DNA of 64,000 bases from the NCBI GenBank assembly GCA_016712665.1, contig JADJQP010000004.1, positions 262,809 to 326,808 on the forward strand, written 5' to 3'. This stretch comes from Bacteroidota bacterium (GTDB taxonomy: Bacteria; Bacteroidota; Bacteroidia; Chitinophagales; Chitinophagaceae). Of this stretch, positions 17,424-26,804 are shown in pieces. How positions within the stretch are numbered: the stretch's first letter is position 1; each line of letters starts with the position of its first letter. The notes under the pieces are model-generated. The model had not been told where the DNA came from. It saw only the letters and a list, made by a program, of their open reading frames with translations, and did no database searches. The position numbers were made by a program, and so were the translations under genes.

Positions 17424-19253
17424 CTAAAAAAGTCGTGCGTAAATTCGCAAAACCGCTAATTCCAGTACCAAAAAAGCAATGGTCAAAAAAGCAACTAGTA
17501 CGTATTCATCATGATCGATATGGCTATACAGTAAATCAAGACCGATAAAAGATGGTGTAAAAGGCAAGCCAACAAAGGCTAGACAGGCCACCAAGAAAAT
17601 ACCTGCAAGCCCCGGATGCCGATAAATACTTCCATAAAAGTCATCTAAACCCAAATGGGGCTCCAGCTTCCGTAATCTGTACAGAATACTGACACCAAGA
17701 ATGCCCGAAGCAAACAAGCCACTAAAATAAATGAGAATTTCGCGATACTGGTACTGATCGTTAAGCAAAGCCACTGAAAGGACTACATACAATTGGCTTA
17801 AAATTATGAATAGCCAGGCTTTCATTGGGCTTTCCTTTTCTACAAAGGCAAGCAAGGTTAAAATCATACCCACAAAGGCGAAAAAAATATGCAAAAATTG
17901 ATCGATTTGCCATGGGATATGGTCGTCAAACGTAAACAACAAAAGACCTGCCACAAAAATGAACGCAAAAATGATGATTCCCGTTTTATTCGAAACAAAA
18001 TAAAAAAAGCGACCAACATACTTCAGCGGATTCCAAAAAACGCTTTTCAAATTCGCATCCATATTCCATTCTTTTATGCTAAGTAAGTATATACTATTTT
18101 TTAGTTTGCCGGCCATCAACTGAGAATGTATTGGTTGCTTCGGAACGAAATTAAAAAATTGATCATGAATGCGATACCCCAAAACGGATGGTGATACCAA
18201 TAATTGATAGGTGCGGAGTAATGCATTTCCAGAGAGATGTATTAGTACCAAAATATGCCAACCCATCGCTACCTCTATAAACATTAAGCCTATTTGCGCA
18301 ATAGAAGAATAGGCAATTTGCGTTTTAACAGTTGACTGTACTCGTGCAATTAAAGTGGCTATTATGGCTGTGGTAATTCCGATGAGGGCAATGGCCACTT
18401 TGATGGGGAACACCGAATCCCAATAGTTATAGGTACGCAACAAAAGAAATACTCCCAAATGCACAGCCAAGGAGCCGTAAAATACAGCACTTGAAGTGGT
18501 GGGACCTTCCATAGCACGTGGAAGCCAAGATGAAAAAGGAAATTGTGCAGATTTGATGGTGGCCGAAATCACCACCATTGCCAATAAGAAAACAACTGCA
18601 TTGTAATGCGTTTCAATATGAGTGGAAAGAAGGGCCGTATTCTCTAATTTCATAAAGGTGATATTCTCATGCCAAATATGATGACTGGTCCAGAGGGCCA
18701 AAATCAAACCAATATCACCGAGACGATACAATGAAATAGTTTTGAGCGCATTTTTTACCGGAAGATAGCGATCTCTATAAAATGCAATGAGTAAAAAAGA
18801 GGTGATACCTAAAAACTCCCAACCAATAAATAAGGTTTCGAAATTGCCTGCAAAAACAGCGACATTAAACGCAAAAAAGAATAATAATATGGTATTAAAA
18901 AATCGTTTATATCCGGCATCCCGATGTAAATAATACTTGCTGAATACGAGCACCAAAAAAGTAATAAAAGCCCCTAATACGGAAAAAACAGCTGTGGTTT
19001 TGTCAAAATAAAATTCAAGAAAGATTTCAATATTCTCTTCCTTAAAAAAAACAAAATGTTTCAAATGAAGCGTTTGAAAATGATGCACAGCCCACCATCC
19101 TATGAAGACCAGCATCCCGATCAACTGAACACCTACACTGGTATAGGCAACACCCGCAATCTGTTTTTCTTGTGTATTGTTAAAAAATAGACTGATAAAA
19201 AATCCTAGTAATGGGATCCAGATAAACAGTTGTAGCATTTGTTCCATGTTCAT
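17424..19253 (-). CDS. dabB: NuoL-like membrane subunit DabB of an inorganic carbon uptake complex
   Basis: 609 residues with about 14 or more membrane helices related to NADH dehydrogenase subunit 5 / Mrp antiporter subunits. The core segment includes FIGWEFLGITSFLLIAFYRD (glutamate in helix 5) and SAQFPFSSWLPRAMEGPT followed by SSAVFYGSLAVHLGVFLLLR, with RVQSTVKTQIAYSSIAQIGL. In DAB systems this subunit couples ion flow to DabA. It starts 3 bp after the dabA stop, and no other respiratory complex I genes are near, which supports DabB over a true NuoL. Confidence 0.88.
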   Translation of the reverse strand: MNMEQMLQLFIWIPLLGFFISLFFNNTQEKQIAGVAYTSVGVQLIGMLVFIGWWAVHHFQTLHLKHFVFFKEENIEIFLEFYFDKTTAVFSVLGAFITFLVLVFSKYYLHRDAGYKRFFNTILLFFFAFNVAVFAGNFETLFIGWEFLGITSFLLIAFYRDRYLPVKNALKTISLYRLGDIGLILALWTSHHIWHENITFMKLENTALLSTHIETHYNAVVFLLAMVVISATIKSAQFPFSSWLPRAMEGPTTSSAVFYGSLAVHLGVFLLLRTYNYWDSVFPIKVAIALIGITTAIIATLIARVQSTVKTQIAYSSIAQIGLMFIEVAMGWHILVLIHLSGNALLRTYQLLVSPSVLGYRIHDQFFNFVPKQPIHSQLMAGKLKNSIYLLSIKEWNMDANLKSVFWNPLKYVGRFFYFVSNKTGIIIFAFIFVAGLLLFTFDDHIPWQIDQFLHIFFAFVGMILTLLAFVEKESPMKAWLFIILSQLYVVLSVALLNDQYQYREILIYFSGLFASGILGVSILYRLRKLEPHLGLDDFYGSIYRHPGLAGIFLVACLAFVGLPFTPSFIGLDLLYSHIDHDEYVLVAFLTIAFLVLELAVLRIYARLF

Positions 19254-19256
19254 TGA

Positions 19257-21797
19257 TTAACTGTGAAGAATTACCGGTAAATTTTCTTGTGTGGCATCTG
19301 CAATATGATTGGTCTTCATTTCCTGAGCTGCTTCCAATAGACTATGTACATCTTTAAAGAAATGAATTTCCTTGGAAAGGGTTTGATAGGGAATAAATTG
19401 ACCGTTTGAAAAATAGGTAAATTCTTTCGTATCCGGATTCAAAGAAATTAAGTGAACCCATTCATTAATATACCATTCGTACATCGCTGGTGACGACTGT
19501 ATGGATTGCAGTATTATTTTAGGAAAATGTTCTACAATAATCAGTAACCGTAAGGGGTCGTGCACTTCAATCATTTGCCAGGGCAAGCCGGGTCGCAAAT
19601 CACCATCGCTACTGTTGGCAACGCCAAAAAGACCTACTACATTGTGAGGCAATTTAGTACCCGCCCCTAATTTGTAATTGTCAATTCTGCTAAAATAATA
19701 CTCCAGATTGATACCCCCGCAAACCGGCCCTAGGGGTGCCATCACTCCGGTTAAAAATTTCCCTGCTCCATCGCTGCGATAATTATAGGAATTTAAAAAG
19801 GCTCTTCGATCTAAGAATACTCCTTTGGAAATTTGGCGATTTCCCACAATACAAAGCGTATTGGTTCCATGGCCCAGTTCTGGCCGTGGCTCAAAAAGAG
19901 AAACGGAACGCTCCTTAATGGCCTTCCTAATCTTTTTGAGATCGCCTTTGGTATTGATGGACGCAAACCTTCGCGAACGTTCTTTGGCATTTAAATCCAA
20001 TGCGTTTTCAAAGGTATTTTTATGTTGCAGATGAGCCATTTGGTTGGCTTCATGTAAGAGTGCCACATCAAAGTACTCCATTTCATCTGCAGCGGTATCA
20101 TGCAATGCGCCCACAAATTGAGTGGTTGCGGGAATTTCAATTCCACGGGCCAGCAGATGCGTCCGCACCTCAGGATGATTGGCCATCGCAGCAAATACGC
20201 GGGCATTGACAGAACCCGGCCGACCGCTGCAGGCTCCGCAATCGTGTGCTCCATGATGTGGGTTGTTGGCACTGCTACTACCATGTGCCACCACATATAC
20301 AATGGGTGCAAAGTGATGCAATAAACCAATCCCATTCAACAGGGCTTCCACACGAGTGGTCATTTCTTCAATGGTAAACCCAATCTGAAGACCATTCTCC
20401 ACATCCTTTGGGTCCTTATTTTCGATCGTTAATTTACCCTGTTCATTCATATGTGCAAATGCATTGGAAATGGCGGGACTCATTTTGGGTTTCCACAAAT
20501 TTTTAATCAATCGAAATCCAGCCCAAAAGCCGAAGGTTAAGGCACTTAAAAAACCGGACGCCATCTGATGTGTTTTGTCGGTATAAAACAAATCGTGCTT
20601 ACGCTTTTCGGGGACATCGTATTCTTTGATCAGGTATTTTGGAGTGACCGGTGCAGGACAAAGTTTATCATAAAATTTAGCATGCTCTGCCTGAAAATAA
20701 AATTCCACTCCAAAAAATCCCGGGCATCCAAAGGTCTCTGCATTTGCATCCATTTTTTCAACGTAGCTTCGCAAACTGCATTCCCGTTCATCAATACAAA
20801 ATAATGACTGAAAGGATTTTTGTTCGGGTATAGCTTGGTCTACAGTCCGTAGAGAAATGTTTTGTTGTATACCAGCTAGTACCTCATCATAATAGCTCCA
20901 TTCAAAGGCATCTTGCCAAATTTTGAGCACTTCTTGTAATTCAGTGCTAGGCACTTCATCAAAAAGGTTCAAAGGTGGCTGCTTGCAGTCGGTACATAGG
21001 GGTTTAAAATTCTTCCCAAGTTCATTTTCCAAATGATCAATTTCAAACAACAAATCAAGAACGATTACATCGTGCAGAGTGATTTTTCGGGTATCCAATA
21101 AGCTCTCCGGTTTCTGCTCCAAGGTAGCTACCATACCACTCCAACCTCTATGACTAAATTGCTGGTCAAAAAGATATTGTTCAAAATAGGCCTCATCCCC
21201 CACCACAATTTCTAGAAGTTGGGTCAACGAAATCCCTTCCTGAAATAATAATTTTCGGGCTTTGGCCGTCTTAAAAAAACTTACCAAACCATTCTGTTCC
21301 AAAGATTTAAAAGAAGCTAAAAAACCCTCTGCATGTACCGGAAAATCCCAAAGTGCAATACCTTGGTCTAAATAACTACTCAAAATTCTAAACAAAAGTG
21401 GCTGCACTAAATTGTCTAAATCGAGATGATGCTTCGATTTCCAGTACGATCGTAAGCGACCGATTCGATAATCGATATGCTCGTCATACGCGGTGTATAG
21501 GACATGATGTTTCCACTCTGAAAAGGTCTGCTCCCCTTTTCGTTCAAGAATAATCCGATCTAAAATTTCCTCCTTGATTCTTTTTACTGCATACAGTTTT
21601 CTAAAATCAACCAAGGGCAAAGTAGCTTGATATCCGAAAATTTTAGAAGCTTTAAATATACCTTCATAAAATTTCATGTGCTGAAAAGCATGCAGGGAGT
21701 TGTGATGGATAAAATCCTTCAGAGGGGTTTGTGAGGGCAGGTAATGCCTCAGCAAATGTATTACATGTGTTTCATCAAAGTGTTGGCTACTCTTCAT
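19257..21797 (-). CDS. dabA: Probable inorganic carbon transporter subunit DabA (DUF2309/UPF0753)
   Basis: ATG 21797 is chosen because it lies just after the carbonic anhydrase stop; a start 60 bases upstream would overlap that gene. 846 residues. DabA has a carbonic-anhydrase-like zinc site, proposed to hydrate CO2 on the cytoplasmic side in a vectorial way. The expected ligands are visible: Cys and Asp in LFCIDERECSLRSY (about C334, D336), His in VYVVAHGSSSANNPH (about H505), and Cys in HDCGACSGRPGSVNARV (about C520). A further conserved part is GALHDTAADEMEYFD. Together with the adjacent NuoL-like gene this fits the DAB (DABs accumulate bicarbonate) complex. The full length suggests function. 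Confidence 0.92.
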   Translation of the reverse strand: MKSSQHFDETHVIHLLRHYLPSQTPLKDFIHHNSLHAFQHMKFYEGIFKASKIFGYQATLPLVDFRKLYAVKRIKEEILDRIILERKGEQTFSEWKHHVLYTAYDEHIDYRIGRLRSYWKSKHHLDLDNLVQPLLFRILSSYLDQGIALWDFPVHAEGFLASFKSLEQNGLVSFFKTAKARKLLFQEGISLTQLLEIVVGDEAYFEQYLFDQQFSHRGWSGMVATLEQKPESLLDTRKITLHDVIVLDLLFEIDHLENELGKNFKPLCTDCKQPPLNLFDEVPSTELQEVLKIWQDAFEWSYYDEVLAGIQQNISLRTVDQAIPEQKSFQSLFCIDERECSLRSYVEKMDANAETFGCPGFFGVEFYFQAEHAKFYDKLCPAPVTPKYLIKEYDVPEKRKHDLFYTDKTHQMASGFLSALTFGFWAGFRLIKNLWKPKMSPAISNAFAHMNEQGKLTIENKDPKDVENGLQIGFTIEEMTTRVEALLNGIGLLHHFAPIVYVVAHGSSSANNPHHGAHDCGACSGRPGSVNARVFAAMANHPEVRTHLLARGIEIPATTQFVGALHDTAADEMEYFDVALLHEANQMAHLQHKNTFENALDLNAKERSRRFASINTKGDLKKIRKAIKERSVSLFEPRPELGHGTNTLCIVGNRQISKGVFLDRRAFLNSYNYRSDGAGKFLTGVMAPLGPVCGGINLEYYFSRIDNYKLGAGTKLPHNVVGLFGVANSSDGDLRPGLPWQMIEVHDPLRLLIIVEHFPKIILQSIQSSPAMYEWYINEWVHLISLNPDTKEFTYFSNGQFIPYQTLSKEIHFFKDVHSLLEAAQEMKTNHIADATQENLPVILHS

Positions 21798-21810
21798 TTC
21801 AGTATTGAAT

Positions 21811-22494
21811 TTAGTATCGAAGATCAGCCACCGAGAATGCGGGATTCTCTTCATCACGGATATACATCACATCTTCATAAAAATGTACCTTGCCCGTATC
21901 AATATTATACATGGCGCCTACCACTCCTATCTCCCCATTTTCAACTAGTTGCTCAATAATGAAACTCCGTTCAATAATATTGATAACATTTCTTTTCACA
22001 TTAATGGTAGCCACGTTTTCAACAAAGGTGCTATTTTTTGAAGTGCGATCTTGCTCAGTTAGTTTCTCCTGATAAACTGCCGGTTGTAGTTTGGCAAGTA
22101 GTTCGGTTAAATTTCCCATTTCCACATGATCGCAGGCTCCTTTTACGGCTCCACATTTGGTATGGCCCAATACCACTATTAATTTGGAGCCGGCAATTTT
22201 ACACGCAAACTCCATACTTCCTAAAATGTCTGTATTCACGATATTTCCGGCAATTCGAACGGAGAAAATATCACCAAGCCCCTGATCAAAAATTAACTCG
22301 GCCGAGGTACGACTATCAATACAACTTAGTACAGTGGCAAATGGCCATTGACCATCACGGGTATCATTCACTTGACTTAATAGATCGCGTTGTGCTTTCA
22401 GGTTGCTGACAAAGCGCTGGTTGCCTTCCTTCAGAATTTGCACCGCCAATCGGGGTGTTAGACTTGATTGAGTCTCTTTGTTATGTGCTTTCAT
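21811..22494 (-). CDS. Beta-class carbonic anhydrase
   Basis: 227 residues. It interconverts CO2 and bicarbonate with a zinc ion. The ligands and the catalytic dyad are in VLSCIDSRTSAELIFDQGL (C58, D60, R62) and VVLGHTKCGAVKGACD (H110, C113); SVRIAGNIVNTDILGSMEFA lies between, as expected for beta-CA. No signal peptide is seen, so it is cytoplasmic. Its place between the SulP transporter (38 bp upstream) and dabA (13 bp downstream) indicates that it balances the bicarbonate pool delivered by the transporters. Confidence 0.95.
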   Translation of the reverse strand: MKAHNKETQSSLTPRLAVQILKEGNQRFVSNLKAQRDLLSQVNDTRDGQWPFATVLSCIDSRTSAELIFDQGLGDIFSVRIAGNIVNTDILGSMEFACKIAGSKLIVVLGHTKCGAVKGACDHVEMGNLTELLAKLQPAVYQEKLTEQDRTSKNSTFVENVATINVKRNVINIIERSFIIEQLVENGEIGVVGAMYNIDTGKVHFYEDVMYIRDEENPAFSVADLRY

Positions 22495-22532
22495 TTGATT
22501 TTAATAATAAAGTTTTTGAAAAAATTTGATAC

Positions 22533-24116
22533 TTAGTCTGAATACACATGGTGTGCATCTTCCATTTTGTAGGCTTCTTTAAAGTTGGTTAATTGCACTT
22601 CAATATTTTTATCCTTAGCTCCAAAATTTACAAAGTCTCGAATCAGTTCTAGTACGTCATAATCAATATAAACCGTATTCTGCGCATTGATAATTACCTT
22701 GCAGTTTCGTGGAAGATGCGAGAGGGTTTGCTTGATGGCAGCCTTATTCAAAAAGGAAACTTCCTGTGCCAAGTCAATATGAATGGTTTCACCGGTTTCA
22801 TGTTCTTTCTTTTTAAAAAAATAAGCGAGTTTCATATTTCCTCTCAAAATATAAAAAATACTTACCAGCAATCCAATACCAACGCCCTTCAGCAAATCAA
22901 TGCCAACTACTGCCACTACCGTAACAATAAAGGGTATGAATTGAAATTTTCCGGCTTGCCACATATGCATAAATACTTTGGGACTGGCTAATTTGAGCCC
23001 AATCATAATCAAAATGGCCGCTAAGCAAGCCATAGGGATTTTATTTAACAGGCCGGGAATTAGAACCACTGCCAATAAAAGAAAAAGACCATGTGCCACT
23101 GCAGATAATTTTGTTTTCCCACCGGCATTTATATTGGCGCTAGTTCGCACAATTACTGAAGTCATGGGAATACCCCAAATAAGCCCTGCCAAGATATTGC
23201 CAATACCCTGTGCCTTCAATTCGGTATTGGCGCTGGAGTATCGCTTTAATGGATCCATTTTATCGCCGGCTTCGATACATAAAAGCGTTTCAATACTCGC
23301 AACAGCTGCTATGGTAGCTGCAGTAACCCAAACCGTTGGATTCGAAAATCCCGAAAAATTTGGTATGCGGAATTGCCCGACAAATTCGCTGAAAGATGAA
23401 GCCATTGGTAATTTTACCAAATGCTCGTCGCTGATGAGTAACGAAGAATGAGTGACCCGAAAAATCTCATTGATTAATACGCCCACAAGCACAACTATTA
23501 GTGCACCTGGGATGGTTTTCATTTTCTTAAGAAACGCTATTTTATTAAACGCGATGAGTATAACCAGAGAGATAAGTGTTACCAAAATGATTCCCATGTG
23601 AGCATAATTGAATGAATGAATCAACTCCCCAAAAAAACCTTGATCGGCCTTGTCTATTAGTTCATAGGAGTAAAAGTCTCCTTCGTGCTCCTTATCATAT
23701 CCAATTGCATGTGGCAATTCTTTTTTGATAATAATAATTCCAATGGCAGTGAGCATTCCCTCGATAACTCCTGAAGGAAAATAACTGGATATAGTACCGG
23801 CTTTTGCAAACCCAAGTATGAGTTGAAACGTCCCGGCTAATACAACGGAAAGAAGAAACGTTTCATAACCTAAATTGGTAACAGCAGCCAGTACGATGGC
23901 TATTAAGCCTGCGGCAGGTCCTGAAACACTGACATTTGAATTGCTCAAAAAGCCCACAACAATACCTCCAATGACACCCGTAATAATACCTGCAAAAGGA
24001 GGCGCACCTGATGCAACAGCAATACCCAGACATAAGGGAAGTGCTACCAAAAAAACGACTAGTCCCGCAAGGGCATCGGTTTTAATTGACGAAAACATTG
24101 AATGATTCTTATTCAT
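22533..24116 (-). CDS. SulP-family anion transporter (candidate bicarbonate transporter)
   Basis: 527 residues. It has the SulP core with 10-14 membrane helices, beginning SIKTDALAGLVVFLVALPLCLGIA and including ASGAPPFAGIITGVIGGIVVG and VSGPAAGLIAIVLAAV. A C-terminal part after about residue 420 resembles a short STAS domain (HIDLAQEVSFLNKAAIKQTL, VIINAQNTVYIDYDVLELI). SulP proteins carry sulfate, bicarbonate, chloride or dicarboxylates. Here the directly following carbonic anhydrase and dabA-dabB make bicarbonate (BicA-like, usually sodium-coupled) the most likely substrate, by inference from context. It appears to be the first transporter gene of the operon. Confidence 0.9.
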   Translation of the reverse strand: MNKNHSMFSSIKTDALAGLVVFLVALPLCLGIAVASGAPPFAGIITGVIGGIVVGFLSNSNVSVSGPAAGLIAIVLAAVTNLGYETFLLSVVLAGTFQLILGFAKAGTISSYFPSGVIEGMLTAIGIIIIKKELPHAIGYDKEHEGDFYSYELIDKADQGFFGELIHSFNYAHMGIILVTLISLVILIAFNKIAFLKKMKTIPGALIVVLVGVLINEIFRVTHSSLLISDEHLVKLPMASSFSEFVGQFRIPNFSGFSNPTVWVTAATIAAVASIETLLCIEAGDKMDPLKRYSSANTELKAQGIGNILAGLIWGIPMTSVIVRTSANINAGGKTKLSAVAHGLFLLLAVVLIPGLLNKIPMACLAAILIMIGLKLASPKVFMHMWQAGKFQFIPFIVTVVAVVGIDLLKGVGIGLLVSIFYILRGNMKLAYFFKKKEHETGETIHIDLAQEVSFLNKAAIKQTLSHLPRNCKVIINAQNTVYIDYDVLELIRDFVNFGAKDKNIEVQLTNFKEAYKMEDAHHVYSD

Positions 24117-24184
24117 AACGACTTACAAAAATTAATAAAAGGGAAAATAAAATAAATCGATGTACGGGAGGCAATAAAATGCTT

Positions 24185-24508
24185 TTATACGAGTACCTCG
24201 GGAGGGGGAATAATGACGGAGAGACCAGTCTCTAATACTTTATGATCGGCATCAATGTACGATTTCCTTTGATTGACCTTATAAAAAGTGAACCAATTTA
24301 TGGCCGTATCACAGAAAGCCCCGATTTCCTCTTCTTGTTCACTTTCCTGCTCATTTTCCTGTTTGTCGCTGGTAGTCTTTTTTTTGATATCCTTAAGGCA
24401 AAACACAATGTCATTGCCAATGTGGTCCATCAGAGAAGACAGGTTATTGCTTCCGACGATATAAAATATCGTAAAATAAAGAAACAATAAGGAATGGAGG
24501 ACTTTCAT
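24185..24508 (-). CDS. Small secreted or membrane-anchored protein of unknown function
   Basis: ATG 24508 gives 107 residues. The N-terminus is hydrophobic (KVLHSLLFLYFTIFYIVGS). A mid-region with single cysteines (DIVFCLKDI, GAFCDTAIN) surrounds a highly acidic low-complexity stretch (EQESEQEEEI), and the tail is proline-rich (SVIIPPPEVLV). No named family is recognised. It ends 68 bp before the SulP gene on the same strand, so it may be the first gene of the carbon-uptake operon or an independent unit. The lack of other coding frames and a clean signal support it as real. Confidence 0.55.
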   Translation of the reverse strand: MKVLHSLLFLYFTIFYIVGSNNLSSLMDHIGNDIVFCLKDIKKKTTSDKQENEQESEQEEEIGAFCDTAINWFTFYKVNQRKSYIDADHKVLETGLSVIIPPPEVLV

Positions 24509-24588
24509 GAATTGCAATGATAGTTTATCTTAATCAGAATTTGCTTATCTAAACATAAAAAAAATCATAAATGAAACTTAAAAAATTA

Positions 24589-25977
24589 TTATTGCTGTTT
24601 CATGAGTTCCCTAATATCTAACATGATTTTTTTGGCAATATTTTCGGCTGTAGTAGCAGAAGTACTTTCTGTATAAATTCGAATGATTGGTTCGGTATTG
24701 GATGTTCTTAAATGAACCCACTCATTATCGAATTCGATTTTCAGGCCGTCCTCTGTATTGATCGGTTGCTTCTTGTACATATTTTGTATCCCAGAAAAGA
24801 TTTTTTGTACATCCACCTTCGCATCCAATTCAATCTTGTTTTTGGACATATAATAGTCGGGGTACAATTTCCTCAATTCTGAAATCGATTTTCCATATCG
24901 TGCCAAATGGCTCAAAAATAAGGCAATACCAATAAGGGCATCTCTTCCATAATGCATTTCGGGAACAATAATGCCACCGTTCCCTTCGCCGCCTATCACC
25001 GCTTTCACTTCTTTCATTTTGCTTACGACATTCACCTCGCCAACTGCGCTGGCAAAATATTCGCCGCCATGTTTTAGCGTGATATCTTTTAAAGCGCGTG
25101 TACTTGACATGTTAGACACCGTATTGCCCTTATTGTGTGCAAGCACATAATCTGCTATAGACACTAGGGTATACTCTTCGCCAAACATCCCGCCATCATC
25201 GCACACAAAGCATAGTCTATCTACATCCGGATCTACCACAATTCCCAAATCGGCTTTTTGCTTTAGCACCACATTGGAAATTTCCAATAAATTATCAGGC
25301 AAAGGTTCAGGATTGTGAGCAAAATTTCCAGTCACCTCTCCATTAATCAATTCGATTTTTTCAACACCCAGGGCCTTCAATAAATAGGGAACATAAGTGG
25401 CTCCGGTACTATTAATACCATCCACTACAATAGAAAATTTTCTTTCAGCAATGGCCTTTTTGTCTACTAGTGGATGATTCAGGATTGCATCGATATGCTT
25501 TTGCAAGTACGAATCATCAAGTGTCAACTTTCCAAGTTTATTAATTTCGGCAAAATCGAAGTCGAGTTGATTTCCCAACTTGAGCACCAGTTCGCCATCA
25601 GCACCGGAAATAAACTCCCCTTCATGATTTAGCAATTTCAAAGCATTCCACTGTTTTGGGTTATGGCTTGCTGTAATGATGATACCCCCGCCGGCTTTTT
25701 CCATGGCAACCGCCATTTCTACTGTAGGGGTGGTGGTAAGTCCCAAATCAATAACATGAATCCCAATGGATTGCAAGGTGCTGGCTACAATATTGCGCAC
25801 CATTTCGCCACTAATACGCCCATCACGTCCGATAACAATGGTAGGATTTCCTGTTTTTTCTAATACCCATTTGCCAAAAGCAGCAGTGTATTTTAAAATA
25901 TCTATGGGAGTTAGCCCTTCGTCGGGTTTGCCGCCGATGGTACCTCTAATGCCTGAAATTGATTTGATAAGTGCCAC
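24589..25977 (-). CDS. glmM: Phosphoglucosamine mutase GlmM (alpha-D-phosphohexomutase family)
   Basis: 462 residues from a GTG at 25977. It converts glucosamine-6-phosphate to glucosamine-1-phosphate for peptidoglycan and lipid A precursors. The opening SISGIRGTIGGKP is typical. The phosphoserine loop is GGIIITASHNPKQWNALKLL, the metal-binding loop is VDPDVDRLCFV, the sugar-binding loop is GGEGNGGIIVPEMHYGRDA, and the phosphate-binding loop near the C-terminus is LRTSNTEPIIRIYTES. A phosphomannomutase activity cannot be fully excluded, but the PDVDRLCF and length agree with Bacteroidota GlmM. It is divergent from the methyltransferase gene. Confidence 0.88.
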   Translation of the reverse strand: MALIKSISGIRGTIGGKPDEGLTPIDILKYTAAFGKWVLEKTGNPTIVIGRDGRISGEMVRNIVASTLQSIGIHVIDLGLTTTPTVEMAVAMEKAGGGIIITASHNPKQWNALKLLNHEGEFISGADGELVLKLGNQLDFDFAEINKLGKLTLDDSYLQKHIDAILNHPLVDKKAIAERKFSIVVDGINSTGATYVPYLLKALGVEKIELINGEVTGNFAHNPEPLPDNLLEISNVVLKQKADLGIVVDPDVDRLCFVCDDGGMFGEEYTLVSIADYVLAHNKGNTVSNMSSTRALKDITLKHGGEYFASAVGEVNVVSKMKEVKAVIGGEGNGGIIVPEMHYGRDALIGIALFLSHLARYGKSISELRKLYPDYYMSKNKIELDAKVDVQKIFSGIQNMYKKQPINTEDGLKIEFDNEWVHLRTSNTEPIIRIYTESTSATTAENIAKKIMLDIRELMKQQ

Positions 25978-26054
25978 AATAATTTTTTAAAGAGTGCAAA
26001 TTTATAGTATTTACTTTGCATTTTATATTCAAAGAGTACAATTCGTCATTTAAG

Positions 26055-26804
26055 ATGGTTTCTATGCAAAAAGAATGGTTTGAAAACTGGTTTGATTCTG
26101 CTTATTATCACATTCTCTATCAAAATAGAAGCGATGTGGAAGCGAGTGATTTTGTACACAAATGCGTTCAACTCTTGAAACCCAAACCAGGTGACACCCT
26201 ACTGGATCTTGCATGTGGCAAAGGGCGTCATTCCATCGCCTTTTCAGAGTTTCAACTGGATGTTACCGGAGTAGATCTTTCCAGAGAAAGCATCGCTATT
26301 GCGAAAAAAGCAGAGAAAGACCAGTTGCATTTTTTTGTGCATGATATGCGAAAGGTATTTCGGACAAATTACTATAACTATGTGTGTAACCTATTTACCA
26401 GTTTTGGTTACTTCAAGAATGAGCATGAAAATGTGCTGGCTGCCCGAAGTATTTTTCAGGCACTAAAACCGGGAGGCGTTTTTATTATTGATTTTGTCAA
26501 TAGAAATCATGCGATTCAAAATATTACCAGCCATCAAGAAGAAACCATTTGCAGAGACCATGTATCCTTTTTTATTAAACGAAGCTATACCCAAAAAAAA
26601 TTACTAAAGGATATTTATATTCAAGATGGAGAACAAGCGTTTCATTTTCAGGAAAGCGTGAATAGTTTTACCTTAGCAGAAATGCAACATTTATTTACAT
26701 CGGTTGGTTTAACCTTACAAAATAGCTATGGAACTTACAACTTGGGTGCCTATGATGAACAACACTCGCCGCGCATGATCCTTCAATTTGAAAAACAAGT
26801 ATGA
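26055..26804 (+). CDS. Class I SAM-dependent methyltransferase
   Basis: About 249 residues from ATG 26055 (ATG 26064 with QKEWFENWFDSAYYHILY is equally plausible and is the usual family start). The SAM-binding motif I is GDTLLDLACGKGRHSIAF, followed by LDVTGVDLSRESIAIAKK (motif II with the acidic residue that binds ribose) and LKPGGVFIIDFVNR (post motif III). The start region with 'W...YY..LY..R' matches methyltransferases of the UbiE/Methyltransf_25 type in Bacteroidota. The substrate is unknown. Its stop overlaps the next gene start in ATGA, so the two are translationally coupled. Confidence 0.88.
   Translation: MVSMQKEWFENWFDSAYYHILYQNRSDVEASDFVHKCVQLLKPKPGDTLLDLACGKGRHSIAFSEFQLDVTGVDLSRESIAIAKKAEKDQLHFFVHDMRKVFRTNYYNYVCNLFTSFGYFKNEHENVLAARSIFQALKPGGVFIIDFVNRNHAIQNITSHQEETICRDHVSFFIKRSYTQKKLLKDIYIQDGEQAFHFQESVNSFTLAEMQHLFTSVGLTLQNSYGTYNLGAYDEQHSPRMILQFEKQV

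Noticed and set aside
21798..21857. Earlier start for DabA overlapping the carbonic anhydrase gene.
   Set aside because: ATG 21797 directly follows the anhydrase stop and matches the usual DabA start.
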